This document shows positions 27,162 to 40,376 of a stretch of 64,000 nucleotides of DNA, piece after piece. The position numbers were made by a program, and so were the translations under genes. Positions within the stretch are counted from its first letter, which is position 1. Each line of letters opens with the position of its first letter. Source of the DNA: Burkholderia sp. S171. Its GTDB lineage: Bacteria > Pseudomonadota > Gammaproteobacteria > Burkholderiales > Burkholderiaceae. The stretch covers positions 373,632-437,631 of the forward strand of contig NZ_LMUF01000030.1 of the NCBI RefSeq assembly GCF_009766085.1, given 5' to 3'. The notes below the pieces were generated by a model. That model ran no database searches, had not been told where the DNA came from, and saw only the letters and a program-made list of their open reading frames with translations.

Positions 27162-28784
27162 ATGTCCGATTCCGTCGCCACGAACCCGTCCGCCGCTTCA
27201 TCCGACGCCGCACCCGGGGCTGATTCCAGCACTGAAGTTCAAGCGATTCCTGCCACGCCTGAAGTTCAAGCGAGTCCCGGCACGCCCGCTGCCGCGCTCG
27301 AGTTGGGCGCCACAGAGTCCGCTGTTGCCGGTCCCGTGCCCACGTTCGACCAGTTCGGCTTGTCCCCCGACATCCTGCGCGCGGTGGTCGATTCCGGCTA
27401 CACGATCCCCACGCCGATCCAGGCGCAAGCTATCCCCGTGGTGCTGGCCGGCCGCGACATGATGGGCGCCGCGCAAACGGGCACGGGCAAGACCGCGAGC
27501 TTTTCGCTGCCGATCATCCAGCGCTTGCTGCCGATGGCCAGCACGAGCGCATCGCCTGCCCGCCACCCGGTGCGCGCGCTGATTCTCACGCCAACGCGTG
27601 AGCTCGCCGACCAGGTCGCCGCGAACGTGCAGGCGTATTCCAAGCACACGCCGTTGCGCAGCACGGTGGTGTTCGGCGGTGTCGACATGAACCCGCAATC
27701 GGAAGCGTTGCGCCGCGGTGTTGAAATTCTGATCGCCACGCCGGGACGCTTGCTTGACCACGTTCAGCAAAAGACGCTGAACCTTGGCCAAGTGCAGATT
27801 CTCGTTCTGGACGAAGCCGACCGGATGCTCGACATGGGCTTCCTGCCGGATCTGCAGCGCATTTTGAATTTGCTGCCGAAGGATCGCCAGACGCTGCTGT
27901 TTTCGGCCACGTTCTCGGGCGAAATCAAGAAGCTTGCAGCAACCTATCTGCGCAATCCGCAAACCATTGAAGTCGCGCGCAGCAATTCCACGAACGCGAA
28001 CGTGCGGCAGATCGTTTTCGAAGTCGCGGAAAGCGATAAATCCGGCGCAGTGACGCAACTGATTCGTGAGCGCGGCCTGAAGCAGGTGCTGGTGTTCTGT
28101 AACAGCAAGATCGGCGCGAGCCGGCTGGCGCGCGTTCTGGAAAAAGACGGAATTATTGCGACGGCGATTCACGGCGACCGTACGCAGGGCGAGCGGATGC
28201 AGGCGCTCGACGCGTTCAAGAAGGGCGAGATCGAGGCGCTGGTCGCAACCGATGTAGCCGCCCGGGGACTCGATATCACCGACCTGCCGGCGGTGATCAA
28301 TTTCGACCTGCCGTTTAGCGCGGAAGATTACGTTCACCGGATCGGCCGTACGGGTCGAGCGGGCGCAACCGGTGACGCTTTGTCGCTGTGCAGCCCGAAT
28401 GAGCGCAAGCAACTCGCGGATATCGAAAAGCTGATCAAGCGGCCGCTGGAAGTCATGGTGCTGAAGGTCGACGTGCCGGTGCGGCGCGAAACGTCTTCCG
28501 CTCCGCGTCGCGAAGAACGCTCGGGCCGGCCGGAGCGCGGCGAGCATCGGCATGCGCGTAGCGAGGAACCGCGTCGTCGTTCGACGTCGTTCGAGCGTTC
28601 GCATACGCGTCAGCAACCTATCGACGATTTCTTCCTGAAGCCGTACGAGCCGTCGGCGGCATCGACGAGAAAAACGCAAGACGACGCCGCTGCGGAAGCC
28701 GAACGCAAAGCCACGCCGCGTCAGCCGCTGGCTGCGCTGCTCGGTGGCTTGGGTATGCCGCGGAGAACGCCTTCGGGGTCTTGA
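27162..28784 (+). CDS. rhlE: DEAD-box RNA helicase, RhlE type
   Basis: 540-residue ATP-dependent RNA helicase acting in RNA decay and ribosome maturation. Residues 1-60 are an Ala/Pro/Ser/Thr-rich disordered lead, followed by the Q motif (TFDQFGL...PTPIQAQAIP), motif I AAQTGTGKT, Ia PTRELADQV, II DEAD in VLDEADRMLDMGF, III SATF, and the second domain with VLVFCNSK, ARGLDITDLPAVINFDLP and HRIGRTGRAG. A basic Arg/Glu/Ser-rich tail (from about 440) ends in QPLAALLGGLGMPRRTPSGS. The long N-terminal lead is unusual for RhlE. It ends at an intrinsic terminator. Confidence 0.95.
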   Translation: MSDSVATNPSAASSDAAPGADSSTEVQAIPATPEVQASPGTPAAALELGATESAVAGPVPTFDQFGLSPDILRAVVDSGYTIPTPIQAQAIPVVLAGRDMMGAAQTGTGKTASFSLPIIQRLLPMASTSASPARHPVRALILTPTRELADQVAANVQAYSKHTPLRSTVVFGGVDMNPQSEALRRGVEILIATPGRLLDHVQQKTLNLGQVQILVLDEADRMLDMGFLPDLQRILNLLPKDRQTLLFSATFSGEIKKLAATYLRNPQTIEVARSNSTNANVRQIVFEVAESDKSGAVTQLIRERGLKQVLVFCNSKIGASRLARVLEKDGIIATAIHGDRTQGERMQALDAFKKGEIEALVATDVAARGLDITDLPAVINFDLPFSAEDYVHRIGRTGRAGATGDALSLCSPNERKQLADIEKLIKRPLEVMVLKVDVPVRRETSSAPRREERSGRPERGEHRHARSEEPRRRSTSFERSHTRQQPIDDFFLKPYEPSAASTRKTQDDAAAEAERKATPRQPLAALLGGLGMPRRTPSGS

Positions 28785-28817
28785 GGTTATTGAAGCAAGA
28801 CGAGTGAACAAACGATT

Positions 28818-28842
28818 AAGCGGCAGAGATGCCGCTTTTTTG
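28818..28842 (+). terminator. Intrinsic terminator after rhlE
   Basis: AAGCGGCA (28818-28825), loop GAGA, TGCCGCTT (28830-28837), then a T run. Confidence 0.9.
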
Positions 28843-28953
28843 TTTTTTAACGGTCTGTTTTTAACGTCTATCTTTAACGCTTTATTCGGAACGCTAAGTC
28901 TCCAGTGCGCGGGCTTCGACGTTCGGCGATCACCGCTCCCCCTAAAACGACCG

Positions 28954-29853
28954 CTAAATCGCGAATCGCTTTGCCCACTGCGCCGTTACATCGGAGTAAA
29001 ACGCTTCGAGCGAGCCGGCCGCGGAGGGATGCAGACCGAGATGCTTTGCCGCTTGCGTCAACTCAACCAGCGGGGCTCCGGTATCAAGCGCCGTTGCGCC
29101 CGTTTGCTTGCTGAGCTTCTCACCTAGCTCGTTCACGATGACGGGCACGTGCAGATAAGCGGGCGTTGAAACGCCCAGGCAGCGCTGCAGATAAATCTGG
29201 CGCGCGGTCGAGTCCAGCAGATCGGCGCCGCGCACGATATGCGTAATGCCAGCGTCCGCGTCGTCGACGACGACCGCCAGTTGATACGCCCACTCGCCAT
29301 CGGCACGCTTGAGCACGAAGTCACCGACTTCGCCTGCCAGATCCTGCGTCTGCATCCCCTGCCAGCGATCCTTGAAGCTTAAAACAGCGGCGTTACCATC
29401 GGGAACGCGCATCCGCCACGCGCGCGGTGGTTTTCCATGCAGCCCGTCGCGGCACGTACCCGGATAAGCCAGCGTGGCGTGGCGAGTGTGGGTGTGGCGG
29501 GTGTGGCTGTGTGCGAGCGAATCAGCTATTTCGCGGCGCGTGCAACCGCACGGAAACACGAAGCCGGCGGTCAGCAGTTGCGCGAGGGCCTGCTGGTATG
29601 CAACCTCACGCTGACTTTGCCAGACCGGTTGTTCGGCGGAAAACATGCCGAACGTGCCCAGTGTGTCCAGGATTTCCGCGGACGCGCCCGGCACGGTGCG
29701 CGGACCGTCGATATCTTCAATCCTGATCAGCCACGTTCCGCGATGAGCCCGTGCATCGAGAAAACTCGCCAACGCGCTCACCAGCGAGCCGAAATGCAGC
29801 GGCCCCGTGGGTGAGGGCGCAAAACGGCCTCGATAGCCCGGTTCAGCGTTCAT
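28954..29853 (-). CDS. gluQ: Glutamyl-Q tRNA(Asp) synthetase
   Basis: 299-residue truncated glutamyl-tRNA synthetase paralogue that adds glutamate to the queuosine base of tRNA-Asp. It starts [20 protein letters not shown] (the HIGH-like motif) and has EKLSKQTG in place of KMSKS, with no anticodon domain. The zinc site is CGC at about 112-114, with a tyrosine and a cysteine of LAYPGTC further on. Between them lies an unusual His/Thr/Arg stretch ([16 protein letters not shown]) encoded by GTG/GTGG-rich DNA. It is convergent with rhlE. Confidence 0.93.
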   Translation of the reverse strand: MNAEPGYRGRFAPSPTGPLHFGSLVSALASFLDARAHRGTWLIRIEDIDGPRTVPGASAEILDTLGTFGMFSAEQPVWQSQREVAYQQALAQLLTAGFVFPCGCTRREIADSLAHSHTRHTHTRHATLAYPGTCRDGLHGKPPRAWRMRVPDGNAAVLSFKDRWQGMQTQDLAGEVGDFVLKRADGEWAYQLAVVVDDADAGITHIVRGADLLDSTARQIYLQRCLGVSTPAYLHVPVIVNELGEKLSKQTGATALDTGAPLVELTQAAKHLGLHPSAAGSLEAFYSDVTAQWAKRFAI

Positions 29854-29961
29854 CCCGTCCGCCGACCCGTGAGTCTGGGTTGCAACGTCGCGACCATCAG
29901 GTTAACGCGGGACGCGCGACGAAAAGTGATGAACCGCTTACGTGCCGGAAGCCCCCGCATC

Positions 29962-30855
29962 CTATTCGTGCCGACTATGGTTCGGGCCGGGGAACGACGC
30001 CTGGCCGTCTGCCGTGATCGCTGCGTGCGCTTCGTCTGTATCGGTGGCATCGGCGGCATCGTCTTCCGTGCTTGGCGTGGCCGCTGCCGCTCGATCCTCG
30101 CCGTTCTGCGCAACCGGTGCGGGTTCAAGCGCGGCATTCAACGCCGTCCGGTGATCGAATACAAAACATTCGCCGTGATAATGCGCGCCGCCCACTTCCT
30201 CAAAGTATTTAAGGATGCCGCCCTCGAGTTGATAGACGTGGTCAATGCCTACTTCTTTCATGTGGATCGCCGCTTTCTCGCAGCGAATCCCGCCCGTACA
30301 AAACGACACCACCGTCTTGCCCTCAAGATCCGCGCGATGCTCCTCGATTACGCCCGGAAACTCGCTGAATTTCGCGATGCGGTAATCAAGCGCCTGATCG
30401 AACGTGCCGACGTCGACTTCGAACGCATTGCGCGTGTCGAGCATGACGACGGGACGGCCCTCGTCGTCATGTCCCCGATCGAGCCACGATTTCAGCGTGG
30501 CCGCGCCGACCGACGGTGCGCGGCCTAGTTCAGGCCTGATCGCCGGTTTTTTCATGGTGATGATTTCGCGCTTCAGCTTGACGAGCATCTTGCCGAACGG
30601 CTGGGTTTCCGAGACGCTTTCTTTGAACTCGAGATCGGCGAATTTGCCCTCGAAAAGCGGATCCGTACGAAGGTAGTCCATGAACGCGCCAATCTGCTCC
30701 GACTCGCCCGCGACAAACAGGTTGATGCCCTCCGGCGCGAGCAGGATCGTGCCGCGCAGGCTGAGCGCGGTGCACCGGTCGACAATCAGCGGACGCCAGT
30801 CGGCGCCGCTCTCGATGGTCACGAACTTATAGGCAGAAAGGTTGACGATGCTCAT
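29962..30855 (-). CDS. trhO: tRNA uridine-34 5-hydroxylase / rhodanese-like protein TrhO
   Basis: 297-residue member of the TrhO (YceA) family, which makes 5-hydroxyuridine at position 34 of tRNAs using oxygen. An N-terminal acylphosphatase-like domain ([14 protein letters not shown]...GINLFVAGE) is followed by a rhodanese domain with [25 protein letters not shown] and the active loop [11 protein letters not shown] holding the catalytic cysteine. The family normally ends soon after [14 protein letters not shown]; here about 55 further Ala/Asp/Glu-rich residues form a disordered tail. It is divergent from dnaE, and gluQ, another wobble-position tRNA-modifying enzyme, is the next gene downstream. 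Confidence 0.92.
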   Translation of the reverse strand: MSIVNLSAYKFVTIESGADWRPLIVDRCTALSLRGTILLAPEGINLFVAGESEQIGAFMDYLRTDPLFEGKFADLEFKESVSETQPFGKMLVKLKREIITMKKPAIRPELGRAPSVGAATLKSWLDRGHDDEGRPVVMLDTRNAFEVDVGTFDQALDYRIAKFSEFPGVIEEHRADLEGKTVVSFCTGGIRCEKAAIHMKEVGIDHVYQLEGGILKYFEEVGGAHYHGECFVFDHRTALNAALEPAPVAQNGEDRAAAATPSTEDDAADATDTDEAHAAITADGQASFPGPNHSRHE

Positions 30856-31102
30856 GACGCAAATGCTCTTAAAGTGCTGGAAAACGGGCGTTGCCGGAGG
30901 AAAAAACGGTTTCGACGAGCGCTTGAGGCGTTCACCGAATCCGTATTATCCCGCAAACGGCGCGCGCTTCCGACTCGACCGATCGGCCGATGACCCTGCG
31001 TCGATTCGGCACTATTTTCATACACCTTGATTAGCCTTGGCCGAATGGCTAACGCAGCCTTCGGGGCGAATTTCGCGAATAGGCGCATGTACAATATCGT
31101 TC

Positions 31103-34656
<3,554 letters not shown>

Positions 34657-34657
<1 letters not shown>

Positions 34658-35766
34658 TGCGCGCCGGGATGAAAATCGCCGTCTCCGCCAACGCGCTAAA
34701 ACTCAGCGGCGGACTTGAACGTTACGCGCTAGACCTGATTCGAGGGCTCAACGCGGCCGGATTCACCGGCGAGCGCAAGCCGGTATTTTTCGCGCGGAAG
34801 ATTGATACATCGCAGCCGGAAAGCCAGATGGTCGATGCGCGCCGGATCAACGTGTCGTTCCTGCCTTCCAGGCTGCGCGACACGTACTACAACTGGGCGC
34901 TCAAACGGGCGCGCAAGAAAGCGCAGGTGGATCTGCTGATTGGCTGCAATCGTGTGGAGTCCTCCGAGATAGCGATTTGCGGCGGTACGCATATCGGCTT
35001 TCTCGCCGCGACCGGCCGGCGCGAGCGCCCCTCGGACAGCCGCCAGATAACGCTGGAGCGTTTGCAATACGAGCAAGCCAGCGTGATCGTCGCGCACTCG
35101 GAAATGATGCGAGACGAACTGCGCTCGCTCTACGGTGTGGCCGACGCAAAAATCCGCGTGCTTTATCCGCCGGTGGACGGCACGCGGTTTTCTCCTGTGC
35201 TCGGAGCGAAACGCAGCGAGCTGCGCAAGCAGTTTGGTTTCGCCGATCACGAAATCGTCCTGCTGTTTCCGTCGAGCAGCCACGAGCGCAAGGGCTTGCC
35301 GCTGATTGAGGCGGCGCTGCGTGACAGCGGCCTGCCGGTGGTTGTCGCGGTTGCCGGTCGGCCGCCCGCGCAGACCTCAACGCAGGTGCGATACATTGGT
35401 TATGCGAAGAATATCGAGGACGCTTATCGAGCTGCGGATTTCACCGTGTTGGCCTCGAAGTACGAGCCGTTCGGGTTGGTGGGTATCGAATCCGTGATGT
35501 GCGGGACGCCGGTGATTTTCCCGACTAGCGTAGGCTGTTGCAGCGCGATTGCAGGGAACGCGAAGTTTACCTTCCGGCCAGGCGATGCAGATGGCCTGCG
35601 GCACGCCGTCCAACGCGCCCTCGATGCAAAAAATATCAACGTGACGGCGGCATCCATTCTTTATGACACAAGCATTGCCGCGCACATTGCGTCGTTGCTG
35701 ACGCTCGCCGAGGGCGTAGTTGCCGACGTGCCGGTCAGCGCATCCGGTTCAATTCAGCGAGCTTGA
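34657..35766 (+). CDS. Glycosyltransferase family 4 (GT-B), LPS/surface-glycan type
   Basis: 369-residue GT-B glycosyltransferase. Its ATG overlaps the dnaE stop by one base (TGATG), so it is translationally coupled to dnaE; an ATG at 34669 is an alternative start. The N-domain opens KIAVSANALKLSGGLERYALDLI, and the C-domain shows FPSSSHERKGLPLIEAAL, the nucleotide-sugar stretch FTVLASKYEPFGLVGIESVMCGTPVIFP (EX7E motif). Family 4 enzymes move sugars from NDP- or GDP-sugars with retained configuration; RfaG-like core enzymes are similar. It probably adds a core-oligosaccharide sugar. Its 3' end overlaps the convergent GT2 gene by 32 bp. Confidence 0.9.
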
Positions 35767-36502
35767 GAAACCGGTAATACACGGTCTGCGCATTGAACAC
35801 GGCAATCATGAAACCCGCGCGGCCGTCGAGAAAACCGCGTCGCAGAACGTAGGTGCGAACAAAGGCCCACGCTCCGCGCAGCACTGCAGTGCCCAAACTG
35901 CCGCGTTTGCCCGCCGCGTGGCGTTGACGCGCCCCGGCCGTGGAGTAGTTATCCAGCTTGCGCAAGACGGTCTCGAAGTCCTCGTAGGAATAGTGCATCA
36001 GCGTGCCCTGCAGACGCGCGACCCTGGTTGCATCCGGATTCGTCAGCACTAGCCGCTCGTGCACGAGGTCATCGGAGAAACGGGCTGTGCCGCGTTTGAA
36101 CAAACGCGGAATCCAGTCCGGATACCAGCCGCTGTGCCGCACCCATTGCCCGCAAAAATTCGACAGCCGGTCGACCGCGTAGACATCGGCTTGCGGCTTT
36201 GAAAGCGCTGCACGGATCGCGGCGCCCAATTCCGGCGACACCACTTCGTCGGCGTCAATAGACAATACCCAGTCGGTCGTGAGCGAATCGAGCGCGCGAT
36301 TTTTCTGCGGCCCGAACCCCGGCCAGTCGCGCGCCTCGATCACGCGCGCGCGATGCGCCTCCGCTATGCCGGCGGTTGCGTCGGTGCTGCCGCCGTCGAT
36401 CACGACGATTTCATCGGCGAAGGAAACCGCCTCGAGACACTGCGCGAGGCGTGCGGCTGCATTGAAGGTAATGAGGGCAATACCGAGCGTTGGACGAGTC
36501 AT
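35735..36502 (-). CDS. Glycosyltransferase family 2 (GT-A), WaaE/KdtX-like
   Basis: 255-residue GT-A glycosyltransferase similar to WaaE/KdtX beta-1,4-glucosyltransferases that act on the inner core of LPS. LGIALITFNAAARLAQCLEAV starts the fold, VVIDGGSTDAT is the nucleotide-binding loop and VLSIDADEVV carries the DxD metal site. PRLFKRGTARFSDDLVHERL and LMHYSYEDFETVLRKLDNYS are typical of this subgroup, and the C-terminal hydrophobic segment may touch the membrane. A good promoter lies at 36571-36600. It is transcribed against the rest of the glycan cluster. Confidence 0.9.
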   Translation of the reverse strand: MTRPTLGIALITFNAAARLAQCLEAVSFADEIVVIDGGSTDATAGIAEAHRARVIEARDWPGFGPQKNRALDSLTTDWVLSIDADEVVSPELGAAIRAALSKPQADVYAVDRLSNFCGQWVRHSGWYPDWIPRLFKRGTARFSDDLVHERLVLTNPDATRVARLQGTLMHYSYEDFETVLRKLDNYSTAGARQRHAAGKRGSLGTAVLRGAWAFVRTYVLRRGFLDGRAGFMIAVFNAQTVYYRFLKLAELNRMR

Positions 36503-36953
36503 GGGGCGTAAGCGTGGAGTATGCGAATTGCTAAAATTTGATGCGAAAAGTTTCAGCGGTGAATGCTGCGTTTATAGTCGCGGTCTCGTTGCGTTGTCAC
36601 GTCCCTAACAGGGCGTGCCAAGCTCAGTGAGGCCGGGTGAATTTACGCCATACGCGTTCCGCATCAATCTTGGCCGCCCGGCCACCGTTATACCAGACCA
36701 ATAGCACCATGCCCCGGTCGGAAGGGGCATAAGCCTGAAAAACCGCGGACCGCCGTGAGCCCGAATGCGCTGCCGGAAAAAACGCAACGCGGGCACGCAA
36801 ACGTGAGCAGCTTGGCGCGCGAGATTCAGCGCACGAACAGGGCGCCGGAAGTAGACGAAAAGCACACGAAACGCAGGGTCTGCAACTCCGAATCCCGCGT
36901 TCGGCGCCATTCACCTTGAGACTATCAAGATTCACTCGGAGTTCGCCATAGTA
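36503..36953. other. Divergent intergenic region within the glycan cluster
   Basis: 451 bp between the GT2 gene (minus) and the next GT4 gene (plus). It contains the GT2 promoter. I see no gene, no strong repeat and no clear plus-strand promoter. Confidence 0.5.
36571..36600 (-). promoter_or_regulatory. Sigma70-like promoter for the GT2 gene
   Basis: On minus, GTGACA (36600-36595) and TATAAA (36576-36571) are 18 bp apart; the leader would be about 60 nt. Confidence 0.6.
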
Positions 36954-38051
36954 ATGAAACCGCTGAGAATTCTGCACAGCGAATCGTCCAACGGGTGGGG
37001 CGGTCAGGAACATCGGACGTTCAAGGAGATGCTCGCGCTGCGCGAACGCGGTCATACGCTCGAACTGGTGTGCGTGCCGGGCGCGCGGCTTGGCGAGCGT
37101 CTTGGGGCGGAAGGTTTTACGGTCCACACCACGGCCATGCGTTCAGGTGTCGACGTCAGCGCGGTTGCGCGCATGCGGCACATTCTCAAGCAAGGTCGCT
37201 TCGATGTGCTAAACACGCACAGTGGCCGCGACAGCCTGCTCGGCGGCGCTGCCGCACGGCTCTCGGGCACGCCGCTGATCGTGCGGACCCGGCATCTGGC
37301 GCTCGCCATTACGTCGCGGGCGACCTACACGTGGTTGCCGCACAAGGTGGTGGCGGTGAGTCAGTCGGTGATGCGTTACCTGGTGTCCGCGGGCGTGCCG
37401 CAGAAGGATATCGTCACGATCTATACGGGCATCGTCAAGTCGCCGCCTGTGAGTCGCGAGCGCTCCACGTTGCGGGCGGAACTAGGTCTTGGCGAGGACG
37501 CCGTGATCGCGGGCACGGTGGCGATCTTGCGCGACAAGAAGGGGCATCCCGACCTGATCCGCGTCGCGAAACCGTTGATCGAACAGCGGCCGAACCTCCA
37601 TTTTGTGTTCGCCGGCGACGGTCCGCTCTTCGACGAAATCCGCGCGAACGTGCAGGCGCAAGGTCTTGGCCGCCACATCCATCTACTCGGCCTGCGCCGC
37701 GATATTCCGAACGTGTTGGCGGGCTTCGACCTGTTCGTGCTGCCGACGTATCAGGAGGCGCTGGGTACGTCGTTTATCGAGGCCATGGCAGCCGGCCTTC
37801 CGGTGATCGGGACGGCGGTGGACGGCGTGCCAGAAGTGATCGATGACGGCGTGAACGGCCTGCTCGTGCCCGCGCACGACGACCGTGCGCTGGCCGCGGC
37901 GCTGCTGCGTCTCGTCGACGCCCCCGACGAACGCCGCCGCATGGGCGAAGCCGGATTGCGGACCACGCAGACGCGCTTTTCCGTCGATACCATGGCTAGC
38001 GAGATGGCCGCGTTCTACCGAAGCAGCTTGAGCGAGCGAGGCGCTGCGTGA
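36954..38051 (+). CDS. Glycosyltransferase family 4 (GT-B)
   Basis: 365-residue GT-B enzyme. It starts KPLRILHSESSNGWGGQEHRTF, an acceptor-domain glycine loop. The donor domain shows AILRDKKGHPDLIRVAKPLI, LHFVFAGDGPLFDEI, and FVLPTYQEALGTSFIEAMAAGLPVIGTAVDGVPEVI with the EX7E motif and G-V-P-E-V-I typical of family 4. It is the first gene of a plus-strand run GT4-deacetylase-nucleotide sugar dehydrogenase-GT9-ligase-msbA. The donor sugar is unknown. The next gene begins inside its stop codon (GTGA). Confidence 0.92.
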   Translation: MKPLRILHSESSNGWGGQEHRTFKEMLALRERGHTLELVCVPGARLGERLGAEGFTVHTTAMRSGVDVSAVARMRHILKQGRFDVLNTHSGRDSLLGGAAARLSGTPLIVRTRHLALAITSRATYTWLPHKVVAVSQSVMRYLVSAGVPQKDIVTIYTGIVKSPPVSRERSTLRAELGLGEDAVIAGTVAILRDKKGHPDLIRVAKPLIEQRPNLHFVFAGDGPLFDEIRANVQAQGLGRHIHLLGLRRDIPNVLAGFDLFVLPTYQEALGTSFIEAMAAGLPVIGTAVDGVPEVIDDGVNGLLVPAHDDRALAAALLRLVDAPDERRRMGEAGLRTTQTRFSVDTMASEMAAFYRSSLSERGAA

Positions 38052-38923
38052 GCACGACGCTGAGTACGACGCTGAGTACGGCACTGGAAACGACGCTGAA
38101 AACGGCACGTGCAGTGCCCGTGCTGATGTATCACCACGTGAGCCCGGCGCCCGGCGCAGTGACGGTGTCGCCTGTGCATTTCGCGGATCAAATGGCCATG
38201 CTTGCGCGTGAGGGTTACACCACGCTCGGCGCGCGGGCGTTCAGCGAGTATCTGGCGGGCCAGCCTGTGCCGGCGAGGTCGGTCGTGCTCACCTTCGACG
38301 ACGGTTATCTCGATAACTGGATTCACGCGCATCCGGTGCTTGCCGAACACGGTTTTACCGCGCTCGGATTCCTTGTAACGGGCTGGGTGAACAGCGGCCC
38401 CGTGCGCCCGAATGCGGTCGACTCAGCGTCTTCCCTTAACCTGCTGGGCCACTCGGAAGCGAAGGCGGCGATCGAGGCAGGCGAGTCCGACCGGGCCATC
38501 CTGCGCTGGTCGGAAATCGATGCAATGCGTCAAGCCGGGACCTTCGAGTTTCACAGCCACACGCACACGCATACGCGCTGGGACCGTGTAAGTGTTAATT
38601 CGGCCGCCAATCCAGCCACCAAACGCGCGAACCTGCGCAACGACTTGCTGCAGGCACGGGCGGCGCTCACCGAGCACCTTGGGAGCGTATCGGATCATCT
38701 CTGCTGGCCGCAAGGCTATTTCGATACCGACTACGTGGAAGAAGCGCACGCGGCGGGTTTTCGTCATCTGTACACCGTCGAACCCGGCACCAACCGGCGT
38801 CACGGCAATCCCGCGCGCATCTTGCGGCTGGATGTGCGCGACAAGCCGGGCACATGGCTGAAAAGCCGTCTGTGGGTGCATAGCCGACCGCTTCTCAGCG
38901 GCCTTTACCTGAAAATCAAATGA
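38048..38923 (+). CDS. Polysaccharide deacetylase family protein (NodB-like)
   Basis: 291-residue protein of the NodB/carbohydrate esterase 4 group. GTG start at 38048 overlaps the previous stop by four bases. Residues 2-21 are five degenerate four-residue repeats (STTL, STTL, STAL, ETTL, KTAR) encoded by a 12-bp tandem repeat. The domain follows: VPVLMYHHVSP, VLTFDDGYLDNW (metal Asp pair), EFHSHTHTHTRW (metal His), and CWPQGYFDTDYVEEAHAAGF. The enzyme removes acetyl groups from N-acetylated sugars; deacylation of a core or O-chain sugar fits its location. There is no signal peptide, so it works in the cytoplasm or on the inner leaflet. Confidence 0.9.
   Translation: MSTTLSTTLSTALETTLKTARAVPVLMYHHVSPAPGAVTVSPVHFADQMAMLAREGYTTLGARAFSEYLAGQPVPARSVVLTFDDGYLDNWIHAHPVLAEHGFTALGFLVTGWVNSGPVRPNAVDSASSLNLLGHSEAKAAIEAGESDRAILRWSEIDAMRQAGTFEFHSHTHTHTRWDRVSVNSAANPATKRANLRNDLLQARAALTEHLGSVSDHLCWPQGYFDTDYVEEAHAAGFRHLYTVEPGTNRRHGNPARILRLDVRDKPGTWLKSRLWVHSRPLLSGLYLKIK
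38051..38110 (+). repeat. Five 12-bp tandem repeats at the 5' end of the deacetylase gene
   Basis: Units begin at 38051, 38063, 38075, 38087 and 38099, with consensus AGTACGACGCTG. They are in frame and code for the N-terminal STTL-type repeats. Confidence 0.8.
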
Positions 38924-39025
38924 CGGCCTTCGGGCGGATTTCCCGCCCGCTGCTGACCCTCCGGGCGCTGCCTTCGGGCGCGCCCGTCATGACCATTCTG
39001 AGCACTTTTCCGAGCACTTATCGCC

Positions 39026-40307
39026 ATGCATGATCGCCACGTCTCCGTCATTGGCCTGGGCTATGTAGGTTTGCCCGTCGCCATTGCATTCGGCCTGCAA
39101 CGCCGCACGATCGGTTTCGATACAAGCCCGGCCCGGCTAGCCGATCTGCGTGCGGGCCTCGATCGCAATGGCGAAACCAGCCGCGATGAACTGAGCGCGG
39201 CTCATCTGGAACTAACCGATAGCATCGAGATGCTCCGTCAGGCCAATTTTCATATTGTCGCGGTGCCCACGCCAATCAGCTCCGGCGCGCAACCGGATCT
39301 GATGCCGGTGAAACAGGCGTCCGAAACGGTCGGCCGGGCGCTCAAACGCGGCGACGTGGTGGTGTACGAATCGACCGTCTATCCCGGCGTCACCGAGGAA
39401 ATCTGCATCCCGATCCTCGAGCGTGAATCGGGCCTCAAGCTGGGCGTGGATTTCACGGTGGGCTACAGTCCGGAGCGCATTAATCCCGGCGACAAGCAGC
39501 ACACGTTTCGCAATATCGTGAAGATCGTGTCCGGCTCGGATCCCGCGACGCTTGATCTGGTGGCAAAGGTCTATAGCTCGGTGGTGACAGCCGGTGTGTA
39601 CCGTGCCGGTTCGATCAAGGTGGCTGAGGCCGCGAAGGTCATCGAGAATACGCAGCGCGACCTGAATATTGCGCTGATGAACGAGGCGGCCATCATCTTC
39701 GATTACCTCGACATCGACACCCGCGAAGTCCTGGACGCCGCCGGCACCAAGTGGAACTTCCTGAATTTCACGCCGGGACTGGTGGGCGGACATTGCATTG
39801 GGCGTGGATCCGTATTATCTGACGCACAAGGCGCAGGTCTCCGGTTATACGCCGCAGGTGATCCTGGCCGGGCGGCGCGTGAACGACGGCATGGGCCGTT
39901 TCGTGGCCGATCGCGCCGTGAAGACGCTGATCGGGACGGGCCGCGCGCCGCTGCGTGCAAAGGCGACCGTGCTCGGGCTGACGTTCAAGGAAAATTGTCC
40001 GGATTTGCGCAATTCGAAAGTGATCGATATCGTGCATCACCTGCAAGACTACGGGCTCGATGTTCAGCTTCACGATCCGCTTGCGGATGCGGTGGAAGCC
40101 TTCGATGAATACGGCGTGACGCTGACGAGTTTCGACGCGCTGGAGCCCGCCGATCTGATCGTGCTGGCGGTGCCGCATCGCGAATTCCTGTTGAAGCAGG
40201 ATGCGTTGCTGGCGCTGGCGACCCCAGGCGCCGTGTTCGCCGATGTCAAGTCCAGCTTGCCGCTTGACGCCATCAGCGCGGCGGGTCTTGTAGTATGGCG
40301 ATTATAA
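39026..40307 (+). pseudogene. Nucleotide-sugar dehydrogenase (TviB/WbpA/UDP-GlcNAc 6-dehydrogenase type), frameshifted
   Basis: The reading from the ATG at 39026 gives a normal N-terminus: [18 protein letters not shown] (Rossmann), [31 protein letters not shown] and [26 protein letters not shown] residues, up to GGHCIG with the catalytic cysteine C257. At 39800-39802 a GGG stands where GG is expected, and the frame is lost; the wrong frame runs on to a stop at 40106. The true C-terminus, [12 protein letters not shown] to DVKSSLPLDAIS, continues one base off and ends at 40307. Joined, it would be about 426 residues, full length for the family, which oxidises UDP-sugars to UDP-uronic acids. It is either a recent null mutation or a one-base sequencing error. 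Confidence 0.9.
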
Positions 40308-40376
40308 AAACCCGTAAAATCCGGGCTCCCCACGACCAACCGGCATAATCTCGATTTCACGTAGGAACGCCACCCG

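Noticed and set aside
27198..28811. 537-codon open frame on the minus strand opposite rhlE
   Set aside because: Shadow of the helicase codons; no ribosome site and no recognisable domain.
36624..37127. Open frame on minus crossing the start of the second GT4 gene
   Set aside because: Overlaps a certain gene start, has no ribosome site and no family match.
38051..38110. Tandem repeats as a CRISPR-like array
   Set aside because: Units are 12 bp without spacers and lie in frame inside a coding sequence.
39798..40307. C-terminal half of the nucleotide-sugar dehydrogenase as a separate gene starting at TTG
   Set aside because: The TTG lies inside the GGHCIG motif codons and has no ribosome site; a frameshift explains both halves.
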